Shown piece after piece: positions 33,925 through 42,924 of a stretch of 64,000 nt of DNA; within the stretch, counting starts at the first letter, position 1; each line of letters starts with the position of its first letter. The translations under genes and the position numbers were made by a program. This stretch comes from Leptospira_A soteropolitanensis (GTDB lineage Bacteria; Spirochaetota; Leptospiria; Leptospirales; Leptospiraceae), in NCBI RefSeq assembly GCF_026151335.1, contig NZ_JAMQPP010000010.1; one strand, given 5' to 3'. The notes under the pieces were generated by a model, which saw only the letters and a list, made by a program, of their open reading frames with translations, searched no databases and was not told where the DNA came from.

Positions 33925-35178
33925 TTATTTCTGAATCAGCTCATCTATGTTTTGGTTTAACAATCTAGAAGCAACTTGTAATGCAGATTTTGCGCCTGCT
34001 TCCAATAAAGGAATTCCATACAAAGAGTAAGAACCACACAACCAAAGATTACATTTTGCTTGAGAATGAATTGCCGAAATCCTTTGAATGGCCTTAGCAG
34101 TTCTCTCATCCATCACTGGTCTTTCAAACTTTGCTACTTTCAATGTATCCGCATCTTTAGGTAGTTTGTGTGGATTCCAAGTCTGAAAGATTTTTTTTCC
34201 TTTTAATTCTGGGATGATCCTACCTAAGTCCAAAGTCACCTCCGGTTTATCAAACCCATCTCGGATTTTAAAAATTAATGAAACTTTAGGATTCAAAAAA
34301 TAAGATTCATCAGTATGTAAGACAACATCGCTAGATTCGTATCGGAATTCATTTAACACTTCTTTTTCTAAATCAAAACCTACTCCGAGTAAGTCTTTTG
34401 CTTGGTTCGCCTGAGTAGAAAGTATTACGTGATCAAACTCTTTTTCCTCAGCAGTGAATTGAATGATTGTTTTATCATTTTTTTTATATATTTTTTGAAT
34501 CCCTGCATTTAGGGTTAAGTTTTTTAAATTTGTTGTTAGACGATTAACAATATCCCTAGTGCCGGAACTTGCTGTTTCTTGTGGTGTATAAGAATATCCA
34601 CGAGAATGATAGCCAATAATGGTTTCTGCAGGATAAGCACCTACAGTTTCCGTTTTACAAGTATTCACTAAAGCAAAAGTTGGCAGAAGAAATTCATAAA
34701 TGAACTCAGTCGAATAACCGTGTTTTACAAGAAAATCCAAAATGGAGATGGTTGGATTTTCTTTCTTCCAATCTTCTTTTGCATTGGCATAAAACTTTAA
34801 CAAATCAGAAAAAATTTGCCTCCCTTTTCCTGTTCGAAAGGAATCCAAAGTAGGTATTCCAAATGGTATACCTAAGATTTGGTGGGAGCGGAATCCAAAA
34901 ACAGAGTCACCATTTGATTCAACTGAAAATGAATAATCCACAGGCCTAGTTTTGATTCCCGCTTTATCATACACCTGAAAGAGTGTTGGATAATAATCTC
35001 GTTTGATAGTTCTAAAAGGAATATCAAACTCAATATTTTTTCCATCTATCGTTTGTTTGGCCCCAAAGGCAGCCATACCAATCTCTGGAAATTTTTCAAA
35101 CAAAGTTACATCACGATACTTTCCAATTGCCCAAGCTGCTGTAAGTCCTGTAATTCCGGAGCCAACTACTGCAATCAC
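33925..35178 (-). CDS. FAD-dependent amine oxidase-like flavoprotein
   Basis: A 417-residue flavin enzyme. The dinucleotide site is at the N-terminus ('VVGSGITGLTAAWAIGKY', then 'TLFEKFPEIG'), and 'LWLCGSYSLYGIPLLEAGAKSALQVA' near the end is the second FAD motif of the protoporphyrinogen/amine-oxidase group. The natural start is GTG 35178, with GGGAAG six bases upstream and a GTGA overlap with the previous stop; the longer ATG reading overlaps the CoA-transferase by 40 bases. Substrate unknown. Confidence 0.78.
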   Translation of the reverse strand: MIAVVGSGITGLTAAWAIGKYRDVTLFEKFPEIGMAAFGAKQTIDGKNIEFDIPFRTIKRDYYPTLFQVYDKAGIKTRPVDYSFSVESNGDSVFGFRSHQILGIPFGIPTLDSFRTGKGRQIFSDLLKFYANAKEDWKKENPTISILDFLVKHGYSTEFIYEFLLPTFALVNTCKTETVGAYPAETIIGYHSRGYSYTPQETASSGTRDIVNRLTTNLKNLTLNAGIQKIYKKNDKTIIQFTAEEKEFDHVILSTQANQAKDLLGVGFDLEKEVLNEFRYESSDVVLHTDESYFLNPKVSLIFKIRDGFDKPEVTLDLGRIIPELKGKKIFQTWNPHKLPKDADTLKVAKFERPVMDERTAKAIQRISAIHSQAKCNLWLCGSYSLYGIPLLEAGAKSALQVASRLLNQNIDELIQK

Positions 35179-36677
35179 TTCATACTTCCCGTTTTTAAGA
35201 ATTGAACATGCCAAGAAAGTGCTCTTTCCAAATCATGAGGAGTATGTTTTCCCTTAGAAACCCTAAGCGCATTTTCATAATATTCACGAAGTTTATCACG
35301 GTAAATGGGATGAGCACAATTGTTGATAATGAGCTCAGCTCTTTTTTTCGGAGGACAACCTCTAAGATCAGCTAACCCTTGTTCTGTTACAAAAATCATT
35401 GTTGAGTGTTCATTATGATCCGTATGCGATACCATCGGAACCACCGCAGAAATATTTCCGTCCTTGGCAAGTGATGGTGTCATAAAAATACACAAATGGG
35501 AATTTCGAGTGAAATCTCCAGATCCACCAATTCCATTCATCATCGAAGTTCCCATTACATGCGTGGAGTTTACGTTTCCATAAATATCAACTTCGATTGC
35601 TGTATTCATAGCGATAAGACCCATACGTCTAATTACTTCTGGGTGGTTAGATATTTCCTGTGGTCGAATGATGAACTTAGATTTCCACTCTGCTATATTC
35701 GCGTGGAATCTCTTTAATCCTGCTTCCGAAAAAGTCAATGCGGAAGTAGAGGCAATTTCTAGTTTTCCTGCATCTATCAAATCAAAAACAGAATCTTGTA
35801 CCACTTCCGTATACATTTGTATTGAATGGAAGTTTGGATCTTTTGCCATACTAGCAAGAACTGCGTTAGCAATATTCCCTACCCCATTCTGAAAAGGAAG
35901 ATACTCTTTCGGGATTCTACCTTTTTTGATTTCATGTTGTATGAAAGACAATACGTGAGCTGCAATGTTTTGACAATCTTCATCCGGAGTTTTAAAAACA
36001 GTCGCTGCATCTGGTTTACTAGATCGCACAATCCCTTTGATTTTATCAGGAGGAACTTGAATGTAAGGTAATCCGATACGATCCCCAGGTGTGAGAATAT
36101 TAATCGGAAGTCCTTTTTCATGATGGTTTGGAAGATAAACATCATGATAACCTTTTAACTCTAAAGGATGAGTATCCGTTAACTCAATATAAACTGATTC
36201 CGCATTATGGATATAAGTTGCACTCATTCCAGAAGATGTTGAGAGATAGATTTTTCCATCTGTGGTTACATCAATTGCTTCTACAATCGCTGCATCAATT
36301 TTTGGTAAAATTCCGTGTTCAATGTACTTTACAACATGAGACAAATGCATATCGATGAAATCAGTTTCGCCTTGGTTGATGAGATTACGTAGGTGCGAGT
36401 TCGACTGGTATGGAATTCTCAATTTTAGTGCACCAGTTTTTGCTAACGCACCGTCCAATTCCTCGCCAGTGGAAGCACCAGCGTATAAATTAATAGAGAA
36501 CTCTTTACCTATTTTTTTTTCTTCTTCAATTCGTTTGGCAAAGGCAACTGGAATGAGTTTAGGGTATCCAGCCGGTGTAAATCCAGAACATCCTAGAGTG
36601 ACATGTTGGGGTAGAAGTGCTGCCACTTCTTCTGCAGTTTTAATTTTTTCTTCAATTAAAGGGTTTGTTACGGCCAT
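35175..36677 (-). CDS. Acetyl-CoA hydrolase/succinyl-CoA:acetate CoA-transferase
   Basis: A 500-residue class I CoA-transferase of the AarC/Cat1 type that moves CoA between acyl groups such as acetate and succinate. The catalytic glutamate region is 'MYTEVVQDSVFDLIDAGKLE', and 'MNGIGGSGDFTRNSHLCI' with 'VSHTDHNEHSTMIFVTEQGLADLRG' are family signatures. I set the start at 36677 (MAVTNPLIEEK); the 20 residues before it are hydrophobic and not family-like. It is translationally coupled to the flavoprotein gene. Confidence 0.88.
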   Translation of the reverse strand: MAVTNPLIEEKIKTAEEVAALLPQHVTLGCSGFTPAGYPKLIPVAFAKRIEEEKKIGKEFSINLYAGASTGEELDGALAKTGALKLRIPYQSNSHLRNLINQGETDFIDMHLSHVVKYIEHGILPKIDAAIVEAIDVTTDGKIYLSTSSGMSATYIHNAESVYIELTDTHPLELKGYHDVYLPNHHEKGLPINILTPGDRIGLPYIQVPPDKIKGIVRSSKPDAATVFKTPDEDCQNIAAHVLSFIQHEIKKGRIPKEYLPFQNGVGNIANAVLASMAKDPNFHSIQMYTEVVQDSVFDLIDAGKLEIASTSALTFSEAGLKRFHANIAEWKSKFIIRPQEISNHPEVIRRMGLIAMNTAIEVDIYGNVNSTHVMGTSMMNGIGGSGDFTRNSHLCIFMTPSLAKDGNISAVVPMVSHTDHNEHSTMIFVTEQGLADLRGCPPKKRAELIINNCAHPIYRDKLREYYENALRVSKGKHTPHDLERALSWHVQFLKTGSMK

Positions 36678-36748
36678 AATTTTAAATTCTCTTCTTTGAC
36701 CAAAGATAAAGAGATTGCCTAAAAATAAAAAGTCCAAATTCTGAACGT

Positions 36749-37159
36749 ATGGATTTTCTCTTATATCTGTATTGTTTGCTATTTGGAATCATTCTGGTTG
36801 CGCCTTTTTTAGTCTTTTATTACAGATTCCGATTGGATGAATCACCCTTTGGAAAAGATGAAGGAGCTTACCTAAAACCCTTTACAGAAAGGAAAAACAA
36901 TTTGTTAGATTCACTAAAAGACATTCGATCTGATTTTGATTCAGGTAAATTAACTGAAGAGGAATTCCAAACCCAATCCCTTCCTTATATTGAAGCATTG
37001 GATTCCTTAGAAGTAGAACTAAAGGAAAAAAAAGCGAATGTGGCAATTCTTCCCACTCCCAAAATCAACGAGAACTGGACCTGTGCCAGCTGCGGTTCGT
37101 TTGTTGCAATTCCCAATGCAAAGTTTTGTCCTAATTGTGGAGTGGGCCGCCTGGCCTAA
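36749..37159 (+). CDS. Membrane-anchored zinc-ribbon protein
   Basis: A 136-residue protein with one N-terminal helix (about 3-25), a charged helical stretch with a short hydrophilic 'KLTEEEFQTQSLPYIEALDSLE' segment, and a C-terminal zinc ribbon: CASC and CPNC, 16 residues apart between pairs. It resembles small CcmH/SHOCT-type membrane proteins but I cannot assign a family. It is convergent with the ABC exporter gene. Confidence 0.7.
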   Translation: MDFLLYLYCLLFGIILVAPFLVFYYRFRLDESPFGKDEGAYLKPFTERKNNLLDSLKDIRSDFDSGKLTEEEFQTQSLPYIEALDSLEVELKEKKANVAILPTPKINENWTCASCGSFVAIPNAKFCPNCGVGRLA

Positions 37160-37170
37160 GACCGTTTTAG

Positions 37171-39054
37171 CTAATTTGAACCTGAAAACTGCATATCATA
37201 CAATCTTTTGTATTTAGAGTTTTGGTTTTTTAATAAATCAATGTGACTGCCACTTTCTACGATTTCACCGTTTTCTAAATAATAAATAGTATCTGCAATT
37301 TTGACCGTAGATAAACGGTGAGCAATGATAATAACCGTTTTGTTTTCATACAACCTAACAAACGCTTGTTGAATCAGACGCTCCGATTCTGTATCTAAAG
37401 CAGAAGTTGCCTCATCCAAAATCAATACTTCCGGGTTGGCAAGTAATGTCCTAGCAATCGAAATCCTTTGCCTTTGACCACCCGACAACATAACTCCACG
37501 TTCTCCCACAATGGTATCATATCCTTCTTCAAAGGCCTCGATGAACTCTGAAGCAAAGGCATCTTCGGCAGCTCGTCGCACTTCTTCCTCAGACGCTTCG
37601 GGTTTTCCAAAAGCAATATTTTCACGAATAGATCCGTTAAATAAAAAAATATTTTGCGAAACCACTCCGATCCGTTTGCGTAAATTATCTAAACTGATAT
37701 CTTTTGCATTTACATCGTCCCAAAAAATCCCACCTTCACTTGGATCAATTAATCTTGGCAAAAGATCAACTAACGTTGATTTACCGGCACCAGAAGAACC
37801 TACTATCGCAATGGTTCCTCCGCGAGGTAAAGTTAGGTTTATATTTTTCAGAGCATATATATCTGTATTAGGATAAATATAAGAAACATTTTTATACTCA
37901 ATGGACTTTGAGAGCGCACCCAAAGGATTCGGGACCTTCGGCTCCTTAATATCCACATCTCTTCCTAAAATTTCGAATACGCGATCACTTGCGATCACAG
38001 AAGCTTGGATTAAGTTCACAAGAATACTCATCTGTTTTAACGGGCGCATAAGGAAAATCAAAGTTAGGAAAAAAGCAATAAACATCCCTTTAGAAAAACT
38101 TGCATCTTCTAATAAACATGCACCTATCCCTAAAAAAACCATAGTCACAACAGATCCAGATAACTCTGTCAATGCGGGACCTATTTGGTGATAAAAATGC
38201 GTTTTAAATGTTTTATCTGAAAGATTTTGATTTACTTTAAAAAATCGATCGGCTTCTTTATCTTCCATTGAGAATGCTCGGATCACTCGAATTCCTGAAA
38301 TAACTTCCTGAAGATCGCCATTCAATTCAGATAATTGTTCTTGTTGGTTTTTTGTGGTTCGTCTGATTCGATCAGCAAATGTACTAACAGGTCCCACAAT
38401 CAAAGGTATTACAATAAATAATAAAAAAAACAATTTCCAGCTTAACACGAGTAAGATGATCAAATGAGTGACTATATAAAAGAAATCATTTATAGCATCT
38501 TTTAGGTCATTTGATACAACTTTACCAACAATATCTACATCATTGATCACTCGACTCATGAGAACGCCAGTTTTTTCACGATAGAACTCATTAAGTGGTA
38601 ACACTTGGAGTTTTTTATAGAGTGCTTGCCTAAGATCACTGACAGCAAGAAGGCCTGCGGAATTGACAAAGTAAACGGTTCCTGCAAGACAAATAAGTTT
38701 CAAAAAGTAAATCGGAAGGATGATTAAACAGAATAGATAGACTAGATCATCTGGTTTTTTATCAGCAAGCTCTTCGTTTGTCTTTTGTTTGAGATTAGCA
38801 AATTGCCATTCCCAAAACTTGAGTCCTTCGAGATGGTCTGGTTTGTTGTATTCCGAAAGTAATGTTTGGTCTTTTTTGGTAAGAGCAATTTGAAACTTGT
38901 AATTTTCACCAGTCCCTAAAGAATCAAAGATAGGAATGAGAGACGTGAGGGAGGCTCCATTAAATATGGAAACAAATATAGATAGAAATACACCGAGGCT
39001 GAGTCTGTATTTGTATTTTGTCAAGTATGGCCAGAGTTTTCGGTAAATCTTCAC
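37171..39054 (-). CDS. msbA: MsbA-type ABC exporter
   Basis: A 627-residue half-transporter with six membrane helices (about 15-340) fused to an ATPase. Walker A is VGSSGAGKST, the Q-loop follows in 'IGVVSQNIFLFNGSIRENIAFG', signature LSGGQRQRISIARTLL, Walker B VLILDEATSALD and H-loop IIIAHRLST. Length and order fit MsbA, the lipid A flippase, expected in Leptospira, but other exported lipids are possible. The start is GTG at 39054; upstream AAGG is nine bases away. Its start lies two bases from the divergent lipoprotein gene's start. Confidence 0.85.
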   Translation of the reverse strand: MKIYRKLWPYLTKYKYRLSLGVFLSIFVSIFNGASLTSLIPIFDSLGTGENYKFQIALTKKDQTLLSEYNKPDHLEGLKFWEWQFANLKQKTNEELADKKPDDLVYLFCLIILPIYFLKLICLAGTVYFVNSAGLLAVSDLRQALYKKLQVLPLNEFYREKTGVLMSRVINDVDIVGKVVSNDLKDAINDFFYIVTHLIILLVLSWKLFFLLFIVIPLIVGPVSTFADRIRRTTKNQQEQLSELNGDLQEVISGIRVIRAFSMEDKEADRFFKVNQNLSDKTFKTHFYHQIGPALTELSGSVVTMVFLGIGACLLEDASFSKGMFIAFFLTLIFLMRPLKQMSILVNLIQASVIASDRVFEILGRDVDIKEPKVPNPLGALSKSIEYKNVSYIYPNTDIYALKNINLTLPRGGTIAIVGSSGAGKSTLVDLLPRLIDPSEGGIFWDDVNAKDISLDNLRKRIGVVSQNIFLFNGSIRENIAFGKPEASEEEVRRAAEDAFASEFIEAFEEGYDTIVGERGVMLSGGQRQRISIARTLLANPEVLILDEATSALDTESERLIQQAFVRLYENKTVIIIAHRLSTVKIADTIYYLENGEIVESGSHIDLLKNQNSKYKRLYDMQFSGSN

Positions 39055-39056
39055 GT

Positions 39057-40481
39057 ATGAGAACCTTATCCCTTGTTTTCTTTCTCTTGTCCCTCACTTT
39101 TTGCCAAAAGGAAACTCCGCATTTTGACTTAAAAATTGGTCTTCCCTCCGATCCTGCGCATTTGGATCCGCTTTTCCTGACTGATTTGTCAGGTCAGAAA
39201 TTGGCAAAGTTCCTTCACCAAGGCCTCTTCGCTCGAGAGAAAAATGGTTTTAATGCCCCCTGGATTCTTTCCTACAAAAAACTACCACACCCGCAAAACG
39301 AAGTCTGGCGTTTCCAATTGAATCCGTCAGCCCCAAGTCTTAAAGATATCGAATACAGTTTATCTCGTTTGATCCTTGAAACCTTTCCCAGGAAAGGGGA
39401 CTACCAGTTCCTTATATCGATCCGAGTATCATCGGAGAACCAAATCGATTTAACATTCAAAAAAGGAACTAAAGAAACGGAGTGGAAAGAAAAACTCAGT
39501 TTACCTTTCGCATCCATTATCGGAAAAAAAGAATGGGAACAAGGAATCTTAAAATCTTATGGGAAATACAAACTCATCACTTGGAAAAAAAATGAATTTT
39601 TAGACTTAACGTTACAAAATGAAAAAGAGTCAAAGTTTCCTAAAAAAATTCGATTCTTAATTTTACCACAATCCTCCACATCCTTATTTTTATACAAAAA
39701 ACATCAATTAGATGCGTTCAAACTAACAGACTTTCTCCTTTCCTTACCTGAAGCCAATTCTGAATTCACTCTTACAAAAAAAGGAAGATCAGTTCAGTAT
39801 GTTGCAATCAATCAAAACAATCCCTGTTTTGATATTCATTTTCGAAGAGCAGTAAATTTAGCGATCCCACGCGAACTAATCATTCAAAAATTATTAGAAA
39901 ACCATGCAGATTTCACTTATGGACCCGTTCCTGTTACATACATGGAAAAAATTTCAAAGCTTCCAATGATCCCTAAAGAAATCTATGATCCAAAATTTGC
40001 TATCGAAGAATTAAAAAGATCAACATGTTTTTCAAAACTTAAAACGACAAAATTAGAATTTAGAATGCGTGGTGATGATGAAAACCAAGCCAAAGGTAGA
40101 GCCATTAAACAAGCGTTAGAAGAAATAGGTTTAAAGATTCAACTTAAACCAATGGAAAAAGCGCCCTTATACAAAGAAAACGGAGAAGGGAAAGGGGATC
40201 TTACATTGCTCACTTGGTATTCCGATTTTGACTCAGTTTGGAATTTTTTAGATCCGCTATTTCATCCAAACAAAGGTGGTAATGGAGGGAACCGATCTTT
40301 CTATAAAAATGCGGAGGTAGGTGCAATTCTGAATCAACCTTCCAAAAATGATAAGGATGCCCTTCAAGTCATTGAAAGAATTCGAGAAGACAAACCTTGG
40401 ATTTTTCTTTGGTCCATTCAGGAAAATTATTTAGTATCTAGGGACTTTCTTCGTTATAACGCGCTCGTCGATTTTCTATAA
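39057..40481 (+). CDS. Family 5 solute-binding lipoprotein (oligopeptide type)
   Basis: A periplasmic substrate-binding protein of the OppA/DppA group. It starts with a lipoprotein signal: basic, then hydrophobic, then LSLTFC, so the mature chain would be lipidated at that cysteine, a permissive spirochaete lipobox. The mature part has family 5 traits ('GLPSDPAHLDPLF', 'FHQGLF', 'DLTLLTWYSDFDSVWNFLDPLFHP'). I chose ATG 39057; starts at 39018 or 39027 would overlap msbA. No permease gene is adjacent. The 3' end overlaps the PBP gene by 44 bases. Confidence 0.8.
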   Translation: MRTLSLVFFLLSLTFCQKETPHFDLKIGLPSDPAHLDPLFLTDLSGQKLAKFLHQGLFAREKNGFNAPWILSYKKLPHPQNEVWRFQLNPSAPSLKDIEYSLSRLILETFPRKGDYQFLISIRVSSENQIDLTFKKGTKETEWKEKLSLPFASIIGKKEWEQGILKSYGKYKLITWKKNEFLDLTLQNEKESKFPKKIRFLILPQSSTSLFLYKKHQLDAFKLTDFLLSLPEANSEFTLTKKGRSVQYVAINQNNPCFDIHFRRAVNLAIPRELIIQKLLENHADFTYGPVPVTYMEKISKLPMIPKEIYDPKFAIEELKRSTCFSKLKTTKLEFRMRGDDENQAKGRAIKQALEEIGLKIQLKPMEKAPLYKENGEGKGDLTLLTWYSDFDSVWNFLDPLFHPNKGGNGGNRSFYKNAEVGAILNQPSKNDKDALQVIERIREDKPWIFLWSIQENYLVSRDFLRYNALVDFL

Positions 40482-42924
40482 CAGGAGGTTCTAATTCTAC
40501 CGAATCAACTGCAGTTGGCCGAATACGACTTCCTTGCGCATCAAAGGTGGAAATTTCTGATTCCTCATCATCAACCTCTTCTGGTTTGAAATTTGCGTTT
40601 TGGTTTACAGGCTCTTGTTTTACAAACCCAGCTCTTTTCGGTGGTAAATCTCCAATATAATAATACTGTGCATATAAAGGCACCTTACAGACGTAATCTG
40701 GATTTGCTTCAATGATAGTTCCATCATCAGCGCATACGTCTATCTTTACAAAATCACCTACGAAGTTAGGAATTAACTGATTTCCCATTCCTAACTTAGA
40801 TTTAACATTTTGCGTATATCTGTACCAAATCCCACCAGAAACCCCCGATCCCGATCCAGGAAAAGGAGCCCCTTCATCATGCCCAACCCAAACAACTGTT
40901 ACATTCCTTGGCGTGAGTCCAGCAAACCATACGTCACGAACTCCCTTTAATCCTTTCCAGCGGGATGATTTTAGTTTAGGCGATTGAACCGTGCCTGTTT
41001 TTCCAGCATATAAAAAAGGTTCCCCTTCTTTACGCTTTAAAGTCATGGTCCCCTCTTCAGTTAGGACTGATTGTAATGTATTAATTGCCATCGCACAAGC
41101 AACAGGATCTAATATTTGTTCTGCGGCCTCATTTGGCACAGTGCTATAAAACTCGTTTCCATCCAAATCTGTAATTTTTAGAATTTTTCTTGGTGTGACT
41201 CGCCTTCCCCCATTCATAAGAGTTGCATAAACCACAGAAAGTTCCATCGGACTCAGTTCACCAGACCCAAGGGCCAAAGATAAATTTCTTTGGAATCGGA
41301 CTTCAGCTTCTTCCTCTGGGATGGAAAGAATCGCACTTAACTTTTGAATAAAATATGAAATTCCAATTTCATGTAATAATTTTACAGAGACTGTATTCAC
41401 AGATTGGGCGAGAGCTTGTCTAACGGTAATTTCTCCCTTGTATCCTTTATACCAATTCTTCGGTGAATAACCTGAGATGTCTAATTTTTCGTCTTTGATT
41501 TTTGATGATGGGTTTACAATGCGTTTTTCAAAAGCAAGTGCGTAAACAAGTGCTTTGATAGTGGAACCTGGTTGTCGTCTTGCGTCTTCCGCACGGTTGA
41601 ATCGAAATACATTAGAAATTTTGTAACCACCTACCAATGCTTCAATATCTCCAGTTTCAGGATCAAGAGAAATCATAGATCCACTCAGTTGAGGTAATAT
41701 GGCCCTTGTTACTTCCGCTAAATCAGCTTTTCCTTTACTTTGATAATCAATTTCTTGTTTGGTGAGATCTGCTCTGACTGAATCAACACCAACTCGTAAT
41801 GCTTCTTCCGCGAATCTTTGTTTTTCTAAATCTAAGGTTGTGTAAACAAGTAGACCACGTTCCTCCAGGTCCTCATTGGAAAATCTCTCTAAGATAAATC
41901 TTCTAATTTCAGAATTAAAATCAGGAGCTAAGTTTACTCTAAAATCTTTGTCGGACCCATATTTCCCAATTTCACTTGAGTACTTTGGATTTCCTTCTTC
42001 GTCTTTGGATTCTTTGACTTTATAGATGGTTCTAAACTTTTTTAAATTAAGCTCGATGGAATCAGAAAATTTATGAGGAATCTCTTTTTGCGAAGGGTGA
42101 AGCTCTGGATTCCTCGCCATATCATATAACACGCGTTTCTGTCTCGAAAGAGCGATTCCTAAATTGCGGACAGGATTGTAAACGCTTGGAGCAGGGATAA
42201 TACCTACAAGTAAAGCAGCTTCTTCTGGACTTAATTCTGATGCAGGTTTTCTAAAATAGTATCTAGCAGCTTCTTCGACACCAGTATTCCCTTCTCCGAG
42301 AAAAATCTGATTCAAATACATAGCCAAAATTTCTTCTTTTGAATATTGACTTTCAATATAAAAGGTGCAATATAATTCGGTAAGTTTATTGAATAAATTT
42401 CGTTTTCCTAAGTTTAAGGTGAGTTTAGCTAACTGCTGTGAGATGGTAGATCCACCTTGCGACAATCGGAATTGGATTAAATTGGTTACCACTGCCCGGC
42501 CAATTGCCGTATAATTCAACCCAGAATGAGAAAAGAACTCCCGATCCTCAGAAGAAAGGACAGCCCAAACAATGACACTGTGTTTTCCTAAATTGTCTGT
42601 TCGGATGGGTCGAAAGTTTCTTCGATAAAACTCACCCATTACTTTTCCACTGCGGTCCAAAATCTTTACTGATTTTGGCTGGAAACTGTCGTAAAAATTG
42701 GAGACTTCCGATCTATATTTCTCCAATGATTTATGGACACGAGCCTCTTCACCAGACCAAACAACATAAGCCCCACCCAAAAAGAAAAAAGATAAAAAAA
42801 CACCAAAAATAAAACCTAAAGTCAAAAAACGAACTCGCCTAATCCAAAAAAAGCGAAGGAGGTCTTTTAAATGACTATATAAAACTTCTATAATGAGAAC
42901 AAAGGAGCTTGTTTGTTGGTTCAT
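40438..42924 (-). CDS. Class A penicillin-binding protein (PBP1A type)
   Basis: An 828-residue bifunctional peptidoglycan synthase. A single membrane helix (about 35-57) is followed by a glycosyltransferase domain with 'SEDREFFSHSG' and 'RLSQGGSTISQQLAKL', then a transpeptidase domain with SxxK (GSTIKALVYA), SxN (SVNTV) and KTG (AGKTGTVQ). The tail (about 760-828) is long, charged and disordered. It overlaps lon by four bases (ATGA) and closes the long minus-strand operon. Confidence 0.93.
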   Translation of the reverse strand: MNQQTSSFVLIIEVLYSHLKDLLRFFWIRRVRFLTLGFIFGVFLSFFFLGGAYVVWSGEEARVHKSLEKYRSEVSNFYDSFQPKSVKILDRSGKVMGEFYRRNFRPIRTDNLGKHSVIVWAVLSSEDREFFSHSGLNYTAIGRAVVTNLIQFRLSQGGSTISQQLAKLTLNLGKRNLFNKLTELYCTFYIESQYSKEEILAMYLNQIFLGEGNTGVEEAARYYFRKPASELSPEEAALLVGIIPAPSVYNPVRNLGIALSRQKRVLYDMARNPELHPSQKEIPHKFSDSIELNLKKFRTIYKVKESKDEEGNPKYSSEIGKYGSDKDFRVNLAPDFNSEIRRFILERFSNEDLEERGLLVYTTLDLEKQRFAEEALRVGVDSVRADLTKQEIDYQSKGKADLAEVTRAILPQLSGSMISLDPETGDIEALVGGYKISNVFRFNRAEDARRQPGSTIKALVYALAFEKRIVNPSSKIKDEKLDISGYSPKNWYKGYKGEITVRQALAQSVNTVSVKLLHEIGISYFIQKLSAILSIPEEEAEVRFQRNLSLALGSGELSPMELSVVYATLMNGGRRVTPRKILKITDLDGNEFYSTVPNEAAEQILDPVACAMAINTLQSVLTEEGTMTLKRKEGEPFLYAGKTGTVQSPKLKSSRWKGLKGVRDVWFAGLTPRNVTVVWVGHDEGAPFPGSGSGVSGGIWYRYTQNVKSKLGMGNQLIPNFVGDFVKIDVCADDGTIIEANPDYVCKVPLYAQYYYIGDLPPKRAGFVKQEPVNQNANFKPEEVDDEESEISTFDAQGSRIRPTAVDSVELEPPVIENRRARYNEESP

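Noticed and set aside
33911..33935. AATTCT/AGAATT hairpin between convergent genes
   Set aside because: Only six A/T-rich pairs and no clear T-run; too weak for a terminator call.
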